Origin: Pisaster brevispinus
Taxonomy: Eukaryota; Echinodermata; Asteroidea; Forcipulatida; Asteriidae
NCBI GenBank assembly: GCA_023634235.1
Contig: JAMKCF010000059.1
Span: 62,001 to 126,000, forward strand
DNA: 64,000 nucleotides
Reading direction: 5' to 3'
The number at the start of each line of letters is the position of its first letter. The stretch's first letter is position 1. Positions 44,301 to 56,023 of the stretch are shown in pieces. The notes under the pieces were generated by a model that had not been told where the DNA came from, made no database searches, and saw only the letters and a list, made by a program, of their open reading frames with translations. The translations under genes were made by a program, and so were the position numbers.

Positions 44301-46080
44301 GATACTTAAGGCAGTGTCAGGTCAAACAAAATCATCCCTCTAGCCCTCTTAGATCGGGAGTTATTCCCAAATTCACCTCACTTTTGTTTTAGGCCATTAC
44401 CCCTGTTTTTTTGTTTAATTTCTCTAACGGGTGGGCCTAACATACAGGCCGCTCGCATCGTTTACAGAATCGTCAGCAACCCCAAACTCACGGGAAAGAG
44501 AGTCCTTGAAACGGGCTTTACAGTGAAACTAAAATTGTGCAGATCCGATATTGCCCTGGGGGTGATTTAACCCTCCTTATTCTCTGTTTCTGTCTTTTTA
44601 CAGCAAAATCACGTTGATGTTTTGCGGGGCTTTCGGAGTGTCCCCGCTTGCGGGTCTTTCCCGGTGTGAAGCCTGCCCGCAACGGCCGTAAAAGTCTAAT
44701 TTGCGGATGCAGGGATACTTAAGGCAGTGTCAGGTCAAACAAAATCATCCCTCTAGCCCTCTTAGATCGGGAGTTATTCCCAAATTCACCTCACTTTTGT
44801 TTTAGGCCATTACCCCTGTTTTTTTGTTTAATTTCTCTAACGGGTGGGCCTAACATACAGGCCGCTCGCATCGTTTACAGAATCGTCAGCAACCCCAAAC
44901 TCACGGGAAAGAGAGTCCTTGAAACGGGCTTTACAGTTGTACTAAAATTGTGCAGATCCGATATTGCCTTGGGGTCGATTTGACCCTCCTTAATCTGTAT
45001 TTCTGTCTTTTTACAGCAAAATCACGTTGATGTTTTACGGGGCTTTCGGAGTGTCCCCGCTTGCTGGTCTTTTCCGGTGTGAAGTCTGCCCGCAACGGCC
45101 GTAAAAGTCTAACTTTCGGATGCAGGGATACCTCAGGCAGAGTCAGGTCAAAAAAATCATTCCTCTAGCCCTCCTAGATCGGGAGTTATTCCCAAATTCA
45201 CCGCACTTTTGTTTTGGGCCATTACCCCTGCCGGCACGACTTTGCTTTTCAGCCGGCCCCTGGTTTGTTTTTTTTGGTCAATTTTTCTAACGGGTGGGCC
45301 TAACATCCACGCCGCTCGCCTCGCCTACAGAAGCGTCAGCAACCCCAAACTCACGGGAGAGAGAGCCCTTGAAACGGGCTTTGCAGTGGTATTAAAATTG
45401 TGCAGATCCGATATTGCCCTGGGGGTGATTTGACCCTCCTTATTCTGTATTTCTGTCTTTTTACAGCAAAATCAGATTGATGTTTTGAGGGGCTTTCGGA
45501 GTGTCCCCGCTTGCTGGTCTTTTCCGGTGTGAAGTCTGCCCGCAACGGCCGTAAAAGTCTAATTTTCGGATGCAAGGATACCTAAGGCAGAGTCTGGTGA
45601 AAAAATCATCTCTCTAGCCCTCCTAGATCGGGAGTTAATCCCAAATACACCGCACTTTTGTGTTAGGCCATCACCCCTGTTTTTTTGTTTAATTTCTCTA
45701 ACGGGTGGGCCTAACATACAGGCCGCTCGCATCGCTTACAGAAACGTCAGCAACCCAAACTCACGGGAGAGAGAGCCTGGTCTCTTCCGGTGTAAAGCCT
45801 GCCCGCAACGGCCGTTAAAGTCTAATTTGCGGATGCAGGGATACTTAAGGCAGTGTCAGGTCAAACAAAATCATCACTCTAACCCTCCCAGATCGGGAGT
45901 TATTCCCAAATTCACCTCACTTTTGTTTTAGGCCATCACCCCTGTTTTTTTGTTTAATTTCTCTAACGGGTGGGCCTAACATCCAGGCCGCTCGCCTCGC
46001 CTACAGAATCGTCAGCGACCCCAAACTCACGGGAGAGGGAGCCCTTAAAACGGGCTTTACAGTGGAACAAAAATTGTGCA
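41376..46080. repeat. Diverged edge of the ~430-bp satellite array
   Basis: About 11-12 monomers of 400-450 bp begin abruptly with TCTTTTCCGGTGTGAAACC. They share GGCCGTAAAAGTC, CGGATGCAGGGATACCTAAG, GATCGGGAGTTATT, TGGGCCATTACCCCTG, TAGGCCTAACATCCAGG, TTTACAGCAAAATCACGTTG and CGGAGTGTCCCCGCTTGC, but differ from one another far more than those to the right. Several keep a longer CCCCTGCCGGCACGACC...GCCGGCCCCTGG segment. Two monomers are truncated by internal deletions (about 45775 and 46085). Recent local copying is visible: one monomer is repeated almost exactly at a 413-bp offset (44161/44574), and 43660-43880 recurs at 45350-45570. Confidence 0.93.
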
Positions 46081-49000
46081 GATTCGATTTTGGGCCATGA
46101 CCCCTGCCGGCACGACCTTGCTTCTGGTTTTTTTTTTTTTTTTTTTCAATTTTTCTTAGGGGTAGGCCTAACATCCAGGCCGCTCGCCTCGCCTACAGAA
46201 TCGTCAGCGACCCCAAACTCACGGGAGAGGGAGCCCTTGAAACGGGCTTTACAGTGGTACTAAAATTGTGCAGATTCGATATTGCCCTGGGGGTGATGTG
46301 ACCCTCCTTATTTTGTATTTGTGTCTTTTTACAGCAAAATCAAGTTGATGTTTTGGGGGGCTTTCGGAGTGTCCCCGCTTGCTGGTCTTTTCCGGTATGA
46401 AGCCTGCCCGCAACGGCCGTAAAAGTCTAATTTTCGGATGCAGGGATACCTAAGGCAGAGTCAGGTAAAAAAATCATCTCTCTAGCCCTCCTAGATCGGG
46501 ACTTATTCCCAAAATCACCGCACTTTTATTTTGGGCCATTACCCCTGGTTTTTGTTTTCCTATTTCTCTAAGGGGTGGGCCTAACATCCAGGCCGCTCGT
46601 CTCGCCTACAGAATCGTCAGCGACCCCAAACTCACGGGAGAGGGAGCCCTTGAAACGGGCTTTACAGTGGTACTAAAATTGTGCAGATTCGATATTGCCC
46701 TGGGGGTGATGTGACCCTCCTTATTTTGTATTTGTGTCTTTTTACAGCAAAATCACGTTGATGTTTTGCGGGGCTTTCGGAGTGTCCCCGCTTGCTGGTC
46801 TTTTCCGGTGTGAAGCCTGCCCGCAACGGCCGTAAAAGTCTAATTTTCGGATGCAGGGATACCTAAGGCAGAGTCAGGCCAAAAAATCATCCCTCTAGCC
46901 CTCCTAAATCGGGAGTTATTCCCAAATTCACCGCACTTTTATTTTGGGCCATGACCCCTGCCGGCACGACCTTGCTTCTGTGTTTTTTTTTTTTTTTTTT
47001 TTTTTCAATTTTTCTTAGGGGTAGGCCTAACATCCAGGCCGCTCGCCTCGCCTACAGAATCGTCAGCGACCCCAAACTCACGGGAGAGGGAGCCTTAGAA
47101 ACGGGCTTTACAGTGGTACTAAAATTGTGCAGATTCGATATTGCCCTGGGGGTGATGTGACCCTCCTTATTTTGTATTTGTGTCTTTTTACAGCAAAATC
47201 ACGTTGATGTTTTGCGGGGCTTTCGGAGTGTCCCCGCTTGCTGGTCTTTTCCGGTGTGAAGCCTGCCCGCAACGGCCGTAAAAGTCTAATTTTCGGATGC
47301 AGGGATACCTAAGGCAGAGTCAGGCCAAAAAATCATCCCTCTAGCCCTCCTAGATCGGGAGTTATTCCCAAATTCACCGCACTTTTATTTTGGGCCATGA
47401 CCCCTGCCGGCACGACCTTATTTCTGTTTTTTTTTTTTTTTTTTTTTTTTTTTCCAATTTTTCTTAGGGGTAGGCCTAACATCCAGGCCGCTCGCCTCGC
47501 CTACAGAATCGTCAGCGACCCCAAACTCACGGGAGAGGGAACCCTTGAAACGGGCTTTACAGTGGTACTAAAATTGTGCAGATTCGATATTGCCCTGGGG
47601 GTGATGTGACCCTCCTTATTTTGTATTTGTGTCTTTTTACAGCAAAATCAAGTTGATGTTTTGGGGGGCTTTCGGAGTGTCCCCGCTTGCTGGTCTTTTC
47701 CGGTGTGAAGCCTGCCCGCAACGGCCGTAAAAGTCTAATTTTCGGATGCAGGGATACCTAAGGCAGAGTCAGGTAAAAAAATCATCTCTCTAGCCCTCCT
47801 AGATCGGGACTTATTCCCAAAATCACCGCACTTTTATTTTGGGCCATTACCCCTGGTTTTCGTTTCTTATTTCTCTAAGGGGTAGGCCTAACATCCAGTC
47901 CGCTCGCCTCGCCTACAGAATCGTCAGCGACCCCAAACTCACGGGAGAGGGAGCCCTTGAAACGGGCTTTACAGTGGTACTAAAATTGTGCAGATTCAAT
48001 ATTGCCCTGGGGGTGATGTGACCCTCCTTATTTTGTATTTGTGTCTTTTTACAGCAAAATCACGTTGATGTTTTGCGGGGCTTTCGGAGTGTCCCCGCTT
48101 GCTGGTCTTTTCCGGTGTGAAGCCTGCCCGCAACGGCCGTAAAAGTCTAATTTTCGGATGCAGGGATACCTAAGGCAGAGTCAGGCCAAAAAATCATCCC
48201 TCTAGCCCTCCTAGATCGGGAGTTATTCCCAAATTCACCGCACTTTTATTTTGGGCCATGACCCCTGCCGGCACGACCTTACTTCTGGTTTTTTTTTTTT
48301 TTTTTTTTCAATTTTTCTTAGGGGTAGGCCTAACATCCAGGCCGCTCGCCTCGCCTACAGAATCGTCAGCGACCCCAAACTCACGGGAGAGGGAGCCCTT
48401 GAAACGGGCTTTACAGTGGTACTAAAATTGTGCAGATTCGATATTGCCCTGGGGGTGATGTGACCCTCCTTATTTTGTATTTGTGTCTTTTTACAGCAAA
48501 ATCAAGTTGATGTTTTGGGGGGCTTTCGGAGTGTCCCCGCTTGCTGGTCTTTTCCGGTGTGAAGCCTGCCCGCAACGGCCGTAAAAGTCTAATTTTCGGA
48601 TGCAGGGATACCTAAGGCAGAGTCAGGTAAAAAAATCATCTCTCTAGCCCTCCTAGATCGGGACTTATTCCCAAAATCACCGCACTTTTATTTTGGGCCA
48701 TTACCCCTGGTTTTTGTTTTCTTATTTCTCTAAGGGGTAGGCCTAACATCCAGTCCGCTCGCCTCGCCTACAGAATCGTCAGCGACCCCAAACTCACGGG
48801 AGAGGGAGCCCTTGAAACGGGCTTTACAGTGGTACTAAAATTGTGCAGATTCGATATTGCCCTGGGGTGATGTGACCCTCCTTATTTTGTATTTGTGTCT
48901 TTTTACAGCAAAATCACGTTGATGTTTTGCGGGGCTTTCGGAGTGTCCCCGCTTGCTGGTCTTTTCCGGAGTGAAGCCTGCCCGCAACGGCCGCAAAAGT

Positions 49001-50240
49001 CAAATTTTCGGATGCAGGGATACCTTAGGCAGAGTCAGGCCAAAAAATCATCCCTCTAGCCCTCCTAGATCGGGAGTTATTCCCAAATTCACCGCACTTT
49101 TATTTTGGGCCATGACCCCTGCCGGCACGACCTTATTTCTGTTTTTTTTTTTTTTTTTTTTTTTTTTTCCAATTTTTCTTAGGGGTAGGCCTAACATCAA
49201 GGCCGCTCGCCTCGCCTACAGAATCGTCAGCGACCCCAAACTCACGGGAGAGGGAACCCTTGAAACGGGCTTTACAGTGGTACTAAAATTGTGCAGATTC
49301 GATATTGCCCTGGGGGTGATGTGACCCTCCTTATTTTGTATTTGTGTCTTTTTACAGCAAAATCAAGTTGATGTTTTGGGGGGCTTTCGGAGTGTCCCCG
49401 CTTGCTGGTCTTTTCCGGTGTGAAGCCTGCCCGCAACGGCCGTAAAAGTCTAATTTTCGGATGCAGGGATACCTAAGGCAGAGTCAGGCCAAAAAATCAT
49501 CCCTCTAGCCCTCCTAGATCGGGAGTTATTCCCAAATTCACCGCACTTTTATTTTGGGCCATGACCCCTGCCGGCACGACCTTACTTCTGGTTTTTTTTT
49601 TTTTTTTTTTCAATTTTTCTTAGGGGTAGGCCTAACATCCAGGCCGCTCGCCTCGCCTACAGAATCGTCAGCGACCCCAAACTCACGGGAGAGGGAGCCC
49701 TTGAAACGGGCTTTACAGTGGTACTAAAATTGTGCAGATTCGATATTGCCCTGGGGGTGATGTGACCCTCCTTATTTTGTATTTGTGTCTTTTTACAGCA
49801 AAATCAAGTTGATGTTTTGGGGGGCTTTCGGAGTGTCCCCGCTTGCTGGTCTTTTCCGGTGTGAAGCCTGCCCGCAACGGCCGTAAAAGTCTAATTTTCG
49901 GATGCAGGGATACCTAAGGCAGAGTCAGGTAAAAAAATCATCTCTCTAGCCCTCCTAGATCGGGACTTATTCCCAAAATCACCGCACTTTTATTTTGGGC
50001 CATTACCCCTGGTTTTTGTTTTCTTATTTCTCTAAGGGGTAGGCCTAACATCCAGTCCGCTCGCCTCGCCTACAGAATCGTCAGCGACCCCAAACTCACG
50101 GGAGAGGGAGCCCTTGAAACGGGCTTTACAGTGGTACTAAAATTGTGCAGATTCGATATTGCCCTGGGGTGATGTGACCCTCCTTATTTTGTATTTGTGT
50201 CTTTTTACAGCAAAATCACGTTGATGTTTTGCGGGGCTTT

Positions 50241-53200
50241 CGGAGTGTCCCCGCTTGCTGGTCTTTTCCGGAGTGAAGCCTGCCCGCAACGGCCGCAAAA
50301 GTCTAATTTTCGGATGCAGGGATACCTAAGGCAGAGTCAGGCCAAAAAATCATCCCTCTAGCCCTCCTAGATCGGGAGTTATTCCCAAATTCACCGCACT
50401 TTTATTTTGGGCCATGACCCCTGCCGGCACGACCTTGCTTCTGTTTTTTTTTTTTTTTTTTTTTTCAATTTTTCTTAGGGGTAGGCCTAACATCCAGGCC
50501 GCTCGCCTCGCCTACAGAATCGTCAGCGACCCCAAACTCACGGGAGAGGGAGCCCTTGAAACGGGCTTTACTGTGATACTAAAATTGTGCAGATTCGATA
50601 TTGCCCTGGGGGTGATGTGACCCTCCTTATTTTGTATTTGTGTCTTTTTACAGCAAAATCAAGTTGATGTTTTGGGGGGCTTTCGGAGTGTCCCCGCTTG
50701 CTGGTCTTTTCCGGTGTGAAGCCTGCCCGCAACGGCCGTAAAAGTCTAATTTTCGGATGCAGGGATACCTAAGGCAGAGTCAGGTAAAAAAATCATCTCT
50801 CTAGCCCTCCTAGATCGGGACTTATTCCCAAAATCACCGCACTTTTATTTTGGGCCATTACCCCTGGTTTTTGTTTTCTTATTTCTCTAAGGGGTAGGCC
50901 TAACATCCAGTCCGCTCGCCTCGCCTACAGAATCGTCAGCGACCCCAAACTCACGGGAGAGGGAGCCCTTGAAACGGGCTTTACAGTGGTACTAAAATTG
51001 TGCAGATTCGATATTGCCCTGGGGTGATGTGACCCTCCTTATTTTGTATTTGTGTCTTTTTACAGCAAAATCACGTTGATGTTTTGCGGGGCTTTCGGAG
51101 TGTCCCCGCTTGCTGGTCTTTTCCGGTGTGAAGCCTGCCCGCAACGGCCGTAAAAGTCTAATTTTCGGATGCAGGGATACCTAAGGCAGAGTCAGGTAAA
51201 AAAATCATCTCTCTAGCCCTCCTAGATCGGGACTTATTCCCAAAATCACCGCACTTTTATTTTGGGCCATTACCCCTGGTTTTTGTTTTCCTATTTCTCT
51301 AAGGGGTGGGCCTAACATCCAGGCCGCTCGCCTCGCCTACAGAATCGTCAGCGACCCCAAACTCACAGGAGAGGGAGCCCTTGAAACGGGCTTTACAGTG
51401 GTACTAAAATTGTGCAGATTCAATATTGCCCTGGGGGTGATGTGACCCTCCTTATTTTGTATTTGTGTCTTTTTACAGCAAAATCACGTTGATGTTTTGC
51501 GGGGCTTTCGGAGTGTCCCCGCTTGCTGGTCTTTTCCGGTGTGAAGCCTGCCCGCAACGGCCGTAAAAGTCTAATTTTCGGATGCAGGGATACCTAAGGC
51601 AGAGTCAGGCCAAAAAATCATCCCTCTAGCCCTCCTAGATCGGGAGTTATTCCCAAATTCACCGCACTTTTATTTTGGGCCATGACCCCTGCCGGCACGA
51701 CCTTACTTCTGGTTTTTTTTTTTTTTTTTTTTCAATTTTTCTTAGGGGTAGGCCTAACATCCAGGCCGCTCGCCTCGCCTACAGAATCGTCAGCGACCCC
51801 AAACTCACGGGAGAGGGAGCCCTTGAAACGGGCTTTACAGTGGTACTAAAACTGTGCAGATTCGATATTGCCCTGGGGGTGATGTGACCCTCCTTATTTT
51901 GTATTTGTGTCTTTTTACAGCAAAATCAAGTTGATGTTTTGGGGGGCTTTCGGAGTGTCCCCGCTTGCTGGTCTTTTCCGGTGTGAAGCCTGCCCGCAAC
52001 GGCCGTAAAAGTCTAATTTTCGGATGCAGGGATACCTAAGGCAGAGTCAGGTAAAAAAATCATCTCTCTAGCCCTCCTAGATCGGGACTTATTCCCAAAA
52101 TCACCGCACTTTTATTTTGGGCCATTACCCCTGGTTTTTGTTTTCTTATTTCTCTAAGGGGTAGGCCTAACATCCAGTCCGCTCGCCTCGCCTACAGAAT
52201 CGTCAGCGACCCCAAACTCACAGGAAAGGGGAACCCTTGAAACGGGCTTTACAGTGGTACTAAAATTGTGCAGATTCGATATTGCCCTGGGGTGATGTGA
52301 CCCTCCTTATTTTGTATTTGTGTCTTTTTACAGCAAAATCACGTTGATGTTTTGCGGGGCTTTCGGAGTGTCCCCGCTTGCTGGTCTTTTCCGGAGTGAA
52401 GCCTGCCCGCAACGGCCGTAAAAGTCTAATTTTCGGATGCAGGGATACCTAAGGCAGAGTCAGGCCAAAAAATCATCCCTCTAGCCCTCCTAGATCGGGA
52501 GTTATTCCCAAATTCACCGCACTTTTATTTTGGGCCATGACCCCTGCCTGCACGACCTTGCTTCTGTTTTTTTTTTTTTTTTTTTTTCAATTACTCTTAG
52601 GGGTGGGCCTAACATCCAGGCCGCTCGCCTCGCCTACAGAATCGTCAGCGACCCCAAACTCACGGGAGAGGGAGCCCTTGAAACGGGCTTTACAGTGGTA
52701 CTAAAATTGTGCAGATTCGATATTGCCCTGGGGGTGATGTGACCCTCCTTATTTTGTATTTGTGTCTTTTTACAGCAAAATCAAGTTGATGTTTTGGGGG
52801 GCTTTCGGAGTGTCCCCGCTTGCTGGTCTTTTCCGGTGTGAAGCCTGCCCGCAACGGCCGTAAAAGTCTAATTTTCGGATGCAGGGATACCTAAGGCAGA
52901 GTCAGGTAAAAAAATCATCTCTCTAGCCCTCCTAGATCGGGACTTATTCCCAAAATCACCGCACTTTTATTTTGGGCCATTACCCCTGGTTTTTGTTTTC
53001 TTATTTCTCTAAGGGGTAGGCCTAACATCCAGTCCGCTCGCCTCGCCTACAGAATCGTCAGCGACCCCAAACTCACGGGAGAGGGAGCCCTTGAAACGGG
53101 CTTTACAGTGGTACTAAAATTGTGCAGATTCGATATTGCCCTGGGGTGATGTGACCCTCCTTATTTTGTATTTGTGTCTTTTTACAGCAAAATCACGTTG

Positions 53201-54483
53201 ATGTTTTGCGGGGCTTTCGGAGTGTCCCCGCTTGCTGGTCTTTTCCGGTGTGAAGCCTGCCCGCAACGGCCGTAAAAGTCTAATTTTCGGATGCAGGGAT
53301 ACCTCAGGGCAGAGTCAGGTAAAAAAATCATCTCTCTAGCTCTCCTAGATCGGGACTTATTCCCAAAATCACCGCACTTTTATTTTGGGCCATTACCCCT
53401 GGTTTTTGTTTTCCTATTTCTCTAAGGGGTGGGCCTAACATCCAGGCCGCTCGCCTCGCCTACAGAATCGTCAGCGACCCCAAACTCACAGGAGAGGGAG
53501 CCCTTGAAACGGGCTTTACAGTGGTACTAAAATTGTGCAGATTCAATATTGCCCTGGGGGTGATGTGACCCTCCTTATTTTGTATTTGTGTCTTTTTACA
53601 GCAAAATCACGTTGATGTTTTGCGGGGCTTTCGGAGTGTCCCCGCTTGCTGGTCTTTTCCGGTGTGAAGCCTGCCCGCAACGGCCGTAAAAGTCTAATTT
53701 TCGGATGCAGGGATACCTAAGGCAGAGTCAGGCCAAAAAATCATCCCTCTAGCCCTCCTAGATCGGGAGTTATTCCCAAATTCACCGCACTTTTATTTTG
53801 GGCCATGACCCCTGCCGGCACGACCTTACTTCTGGTTTTTTTTTTTTTTTTTTCAATTTTTCTTAGGGGTGGGCCTAACATCCAGGCCGCTCGCCTCGCC
53901 TACAGAATCGTCAGCGACCCCAAACTCACGGGAGAGGGAGCCCTTGAAACGGGCTTTACAGTGGTACTAAAATTGTGCAGATTCGATATTGCCCTGGGGG
54001 TGATGTGACCCTCCTTATTTTGTATTTGTGTCTTTTTACAGCAAAATCAAGTTGATGTTTTGGGGGGCTTTCGGAGTGTCCCCGCTTGCTGGTCTTTTCC
54101 GGTGTGAAGCCTGCCCGCAACGGCCGTAAAAGTCTAATTTTCGGATGCAGGGATACCTAAGGCAGAGTCAGGTAAAAAAATCATCTCTCTAGCCCTCCTA
54201 GATCGGGACTTATTCCCAAAATCACCGCACTTTTATTTTGGGCCATTACCCCTGGTTTTTGTTTTCTTATTTCTCTAAGGGGTAGGCCTAACATCCAGTC
54301 CGCTCGCCTCGCCTACAGAATCGTCAGCGACCCCAAACTCACGGGAGAGGGAGCCCTTGATACGGGCTTTACAGTGGTACTAAAATTGTGCAGATTCGAT
54401 ATTGCCCTGGGGTGATGTGACCCTCCTTATTTTGTATTTGTGTCTTTTTACAGCAAAATCACGTTGATGTTTTGCGGGGCTTT
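50241..54483. repeat. Pentameric higher-order repeat A-B-B-A-B, two copies
   Basis: Monomer spacings from 50241 are 443, 413, 412, 442, 413 and from 52364 are 442, 412, 414, 440, 412. The variant CCGGAGTGAAG recurs at 50271, 52391 and 54511 (intervals 2120), and ACTCACAGG variants at about 51361 and 53484. This shows a ~2.12-kb five-monomer unit copied in tandem. Confidence 0.8.
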
Positions 54484-55985
54484 CGGAGTGTCCCCGCTTG
54501 CTGGTCTTTTCCGGAGTGAAGCCTGCCCGCAACGGCCGTAAAAGTCTAATTTTCGGATGCAGGGATACCTAAGGCAGAGTCAGGCCAAAAAATCATCCCT
54601 CTAGCCCTCCTAGATCGGGAGTTATTCCCAAATTCACCGCACTTTTATTTTGGGCCATGACCCCTGCCTGCACGACCTTGCTTCTGTTTTTTTTTTTTTT
54701 TTTTTTTTCAATTTCTCTTAGGGGTGGGCCTAACATCCAGGCCGCTCGCCTCGCCTACAGAATCGTCAGCGACCCCAAACTCACGGGAGAGGGAGCCCTT
54801 GAAACGGGCTTTACAGTGGTACTAAAATTGTGCAGATTCGATATTGCCCTGGGGGTGATGTGACCCGCCTTATTTTGTATTTGTGTCTTTTTACAGCAAA
54901 ATCAAGTTGATGTTTTGCGGGGCTTTCGGAGTGTCCCCGCTTGCTGGTCTTTTCCGGTGTGAAGCCTGCACGCAACGGCCGTAAAAGTCTAATTTTCGGA
55001 TGCAGGGATACCTAAGGCAGAGTCAGGTAAAAAAATCATCTCTCTAGCCCTCCTAGATCGGGAGTTATTCCCAAATTCACCGCACTTTTATTTTGGGCCA
55101 TGACCCCTGCCGGCACGACCTTGCTTCTGTTTTTTTTTTTTTTTTTTTTTTTTCAATTTCTCTTAGGGGTGGGCCTAACATCCAGGCCGCTCGCCTCGCC
55201 TACAGAATCGTCAGCGACCCCAAACTCACGGGAGAGGGAGCCCTTGAAACGGGCTTTACAGTGGTACTAAAATTATGCAGATTCGATGTTGCCCTGGGGG
55301 TGATGTGACCCTCCTTATTTTGTATTTGTGTCTTTTTACAGCAAAATCAAGTTGATGTTTTGCGGGGCTTTCGGAGTGTCCCCGCTTGCTGGTCTTTTCC
55401 GGTGTAAAGCCTGCCCGCAACGGCCGTAAAAGTCTAATTTTCGGATGCAGGAATACCTAAGGCAGAGTCAGGTAAAAAAATCATCTCTCTAGCCCTCCTA
55501 GATCGGGACTTATTCCCAAAATCACCGCACTTTTATTTTGGGCCATTACCCCTGGTTTTTGTTTTCCTATTTCTCTAAGGTGTGGGCCTAACATCCAGGC
55601 CGCTCGCCTCGCCTACAGAATCGTCAGCGACCCCAAACTCACGGGAGAGGGAGCCCTTGAAACGGGCTCTAGAGTGGTACTAAAATTGTGCAGATTCGAT
55701 ATTGCCCTGGGGGTGATGTGACCCTCCTTATTTTGTATTTGTGTCTTTTTACAGCAAAATCAAGTTGATGTTTTGCGGGGCTTTCGGAGTGTCCCCGCTT
55801 GCAGGTCTTTTCCGGTGTGAAGCCTGCACGCAACGGCCGTAAAAGTCTAATTTTCGGATGCAGGGATACCTAAGGCAGAGTCAGGCCAAAAATCATCCCT
55901 CTAGCCCTCCTAGATCGGGAGTTATTCCCAAATTCACCGCACTTTTATTTAGGGCCATGACCCCTGCCGGCACGACCTTGCTTCT

Positions 55986-56023
<38 letters not shown>

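Noticed and set aside
43212..45575. Minus-strand frames beginning RADFTPEKTSKRGHSES in three edge monomers
   Set aside because: Identical because the monomers were copied from one another; no initiation or splice context.
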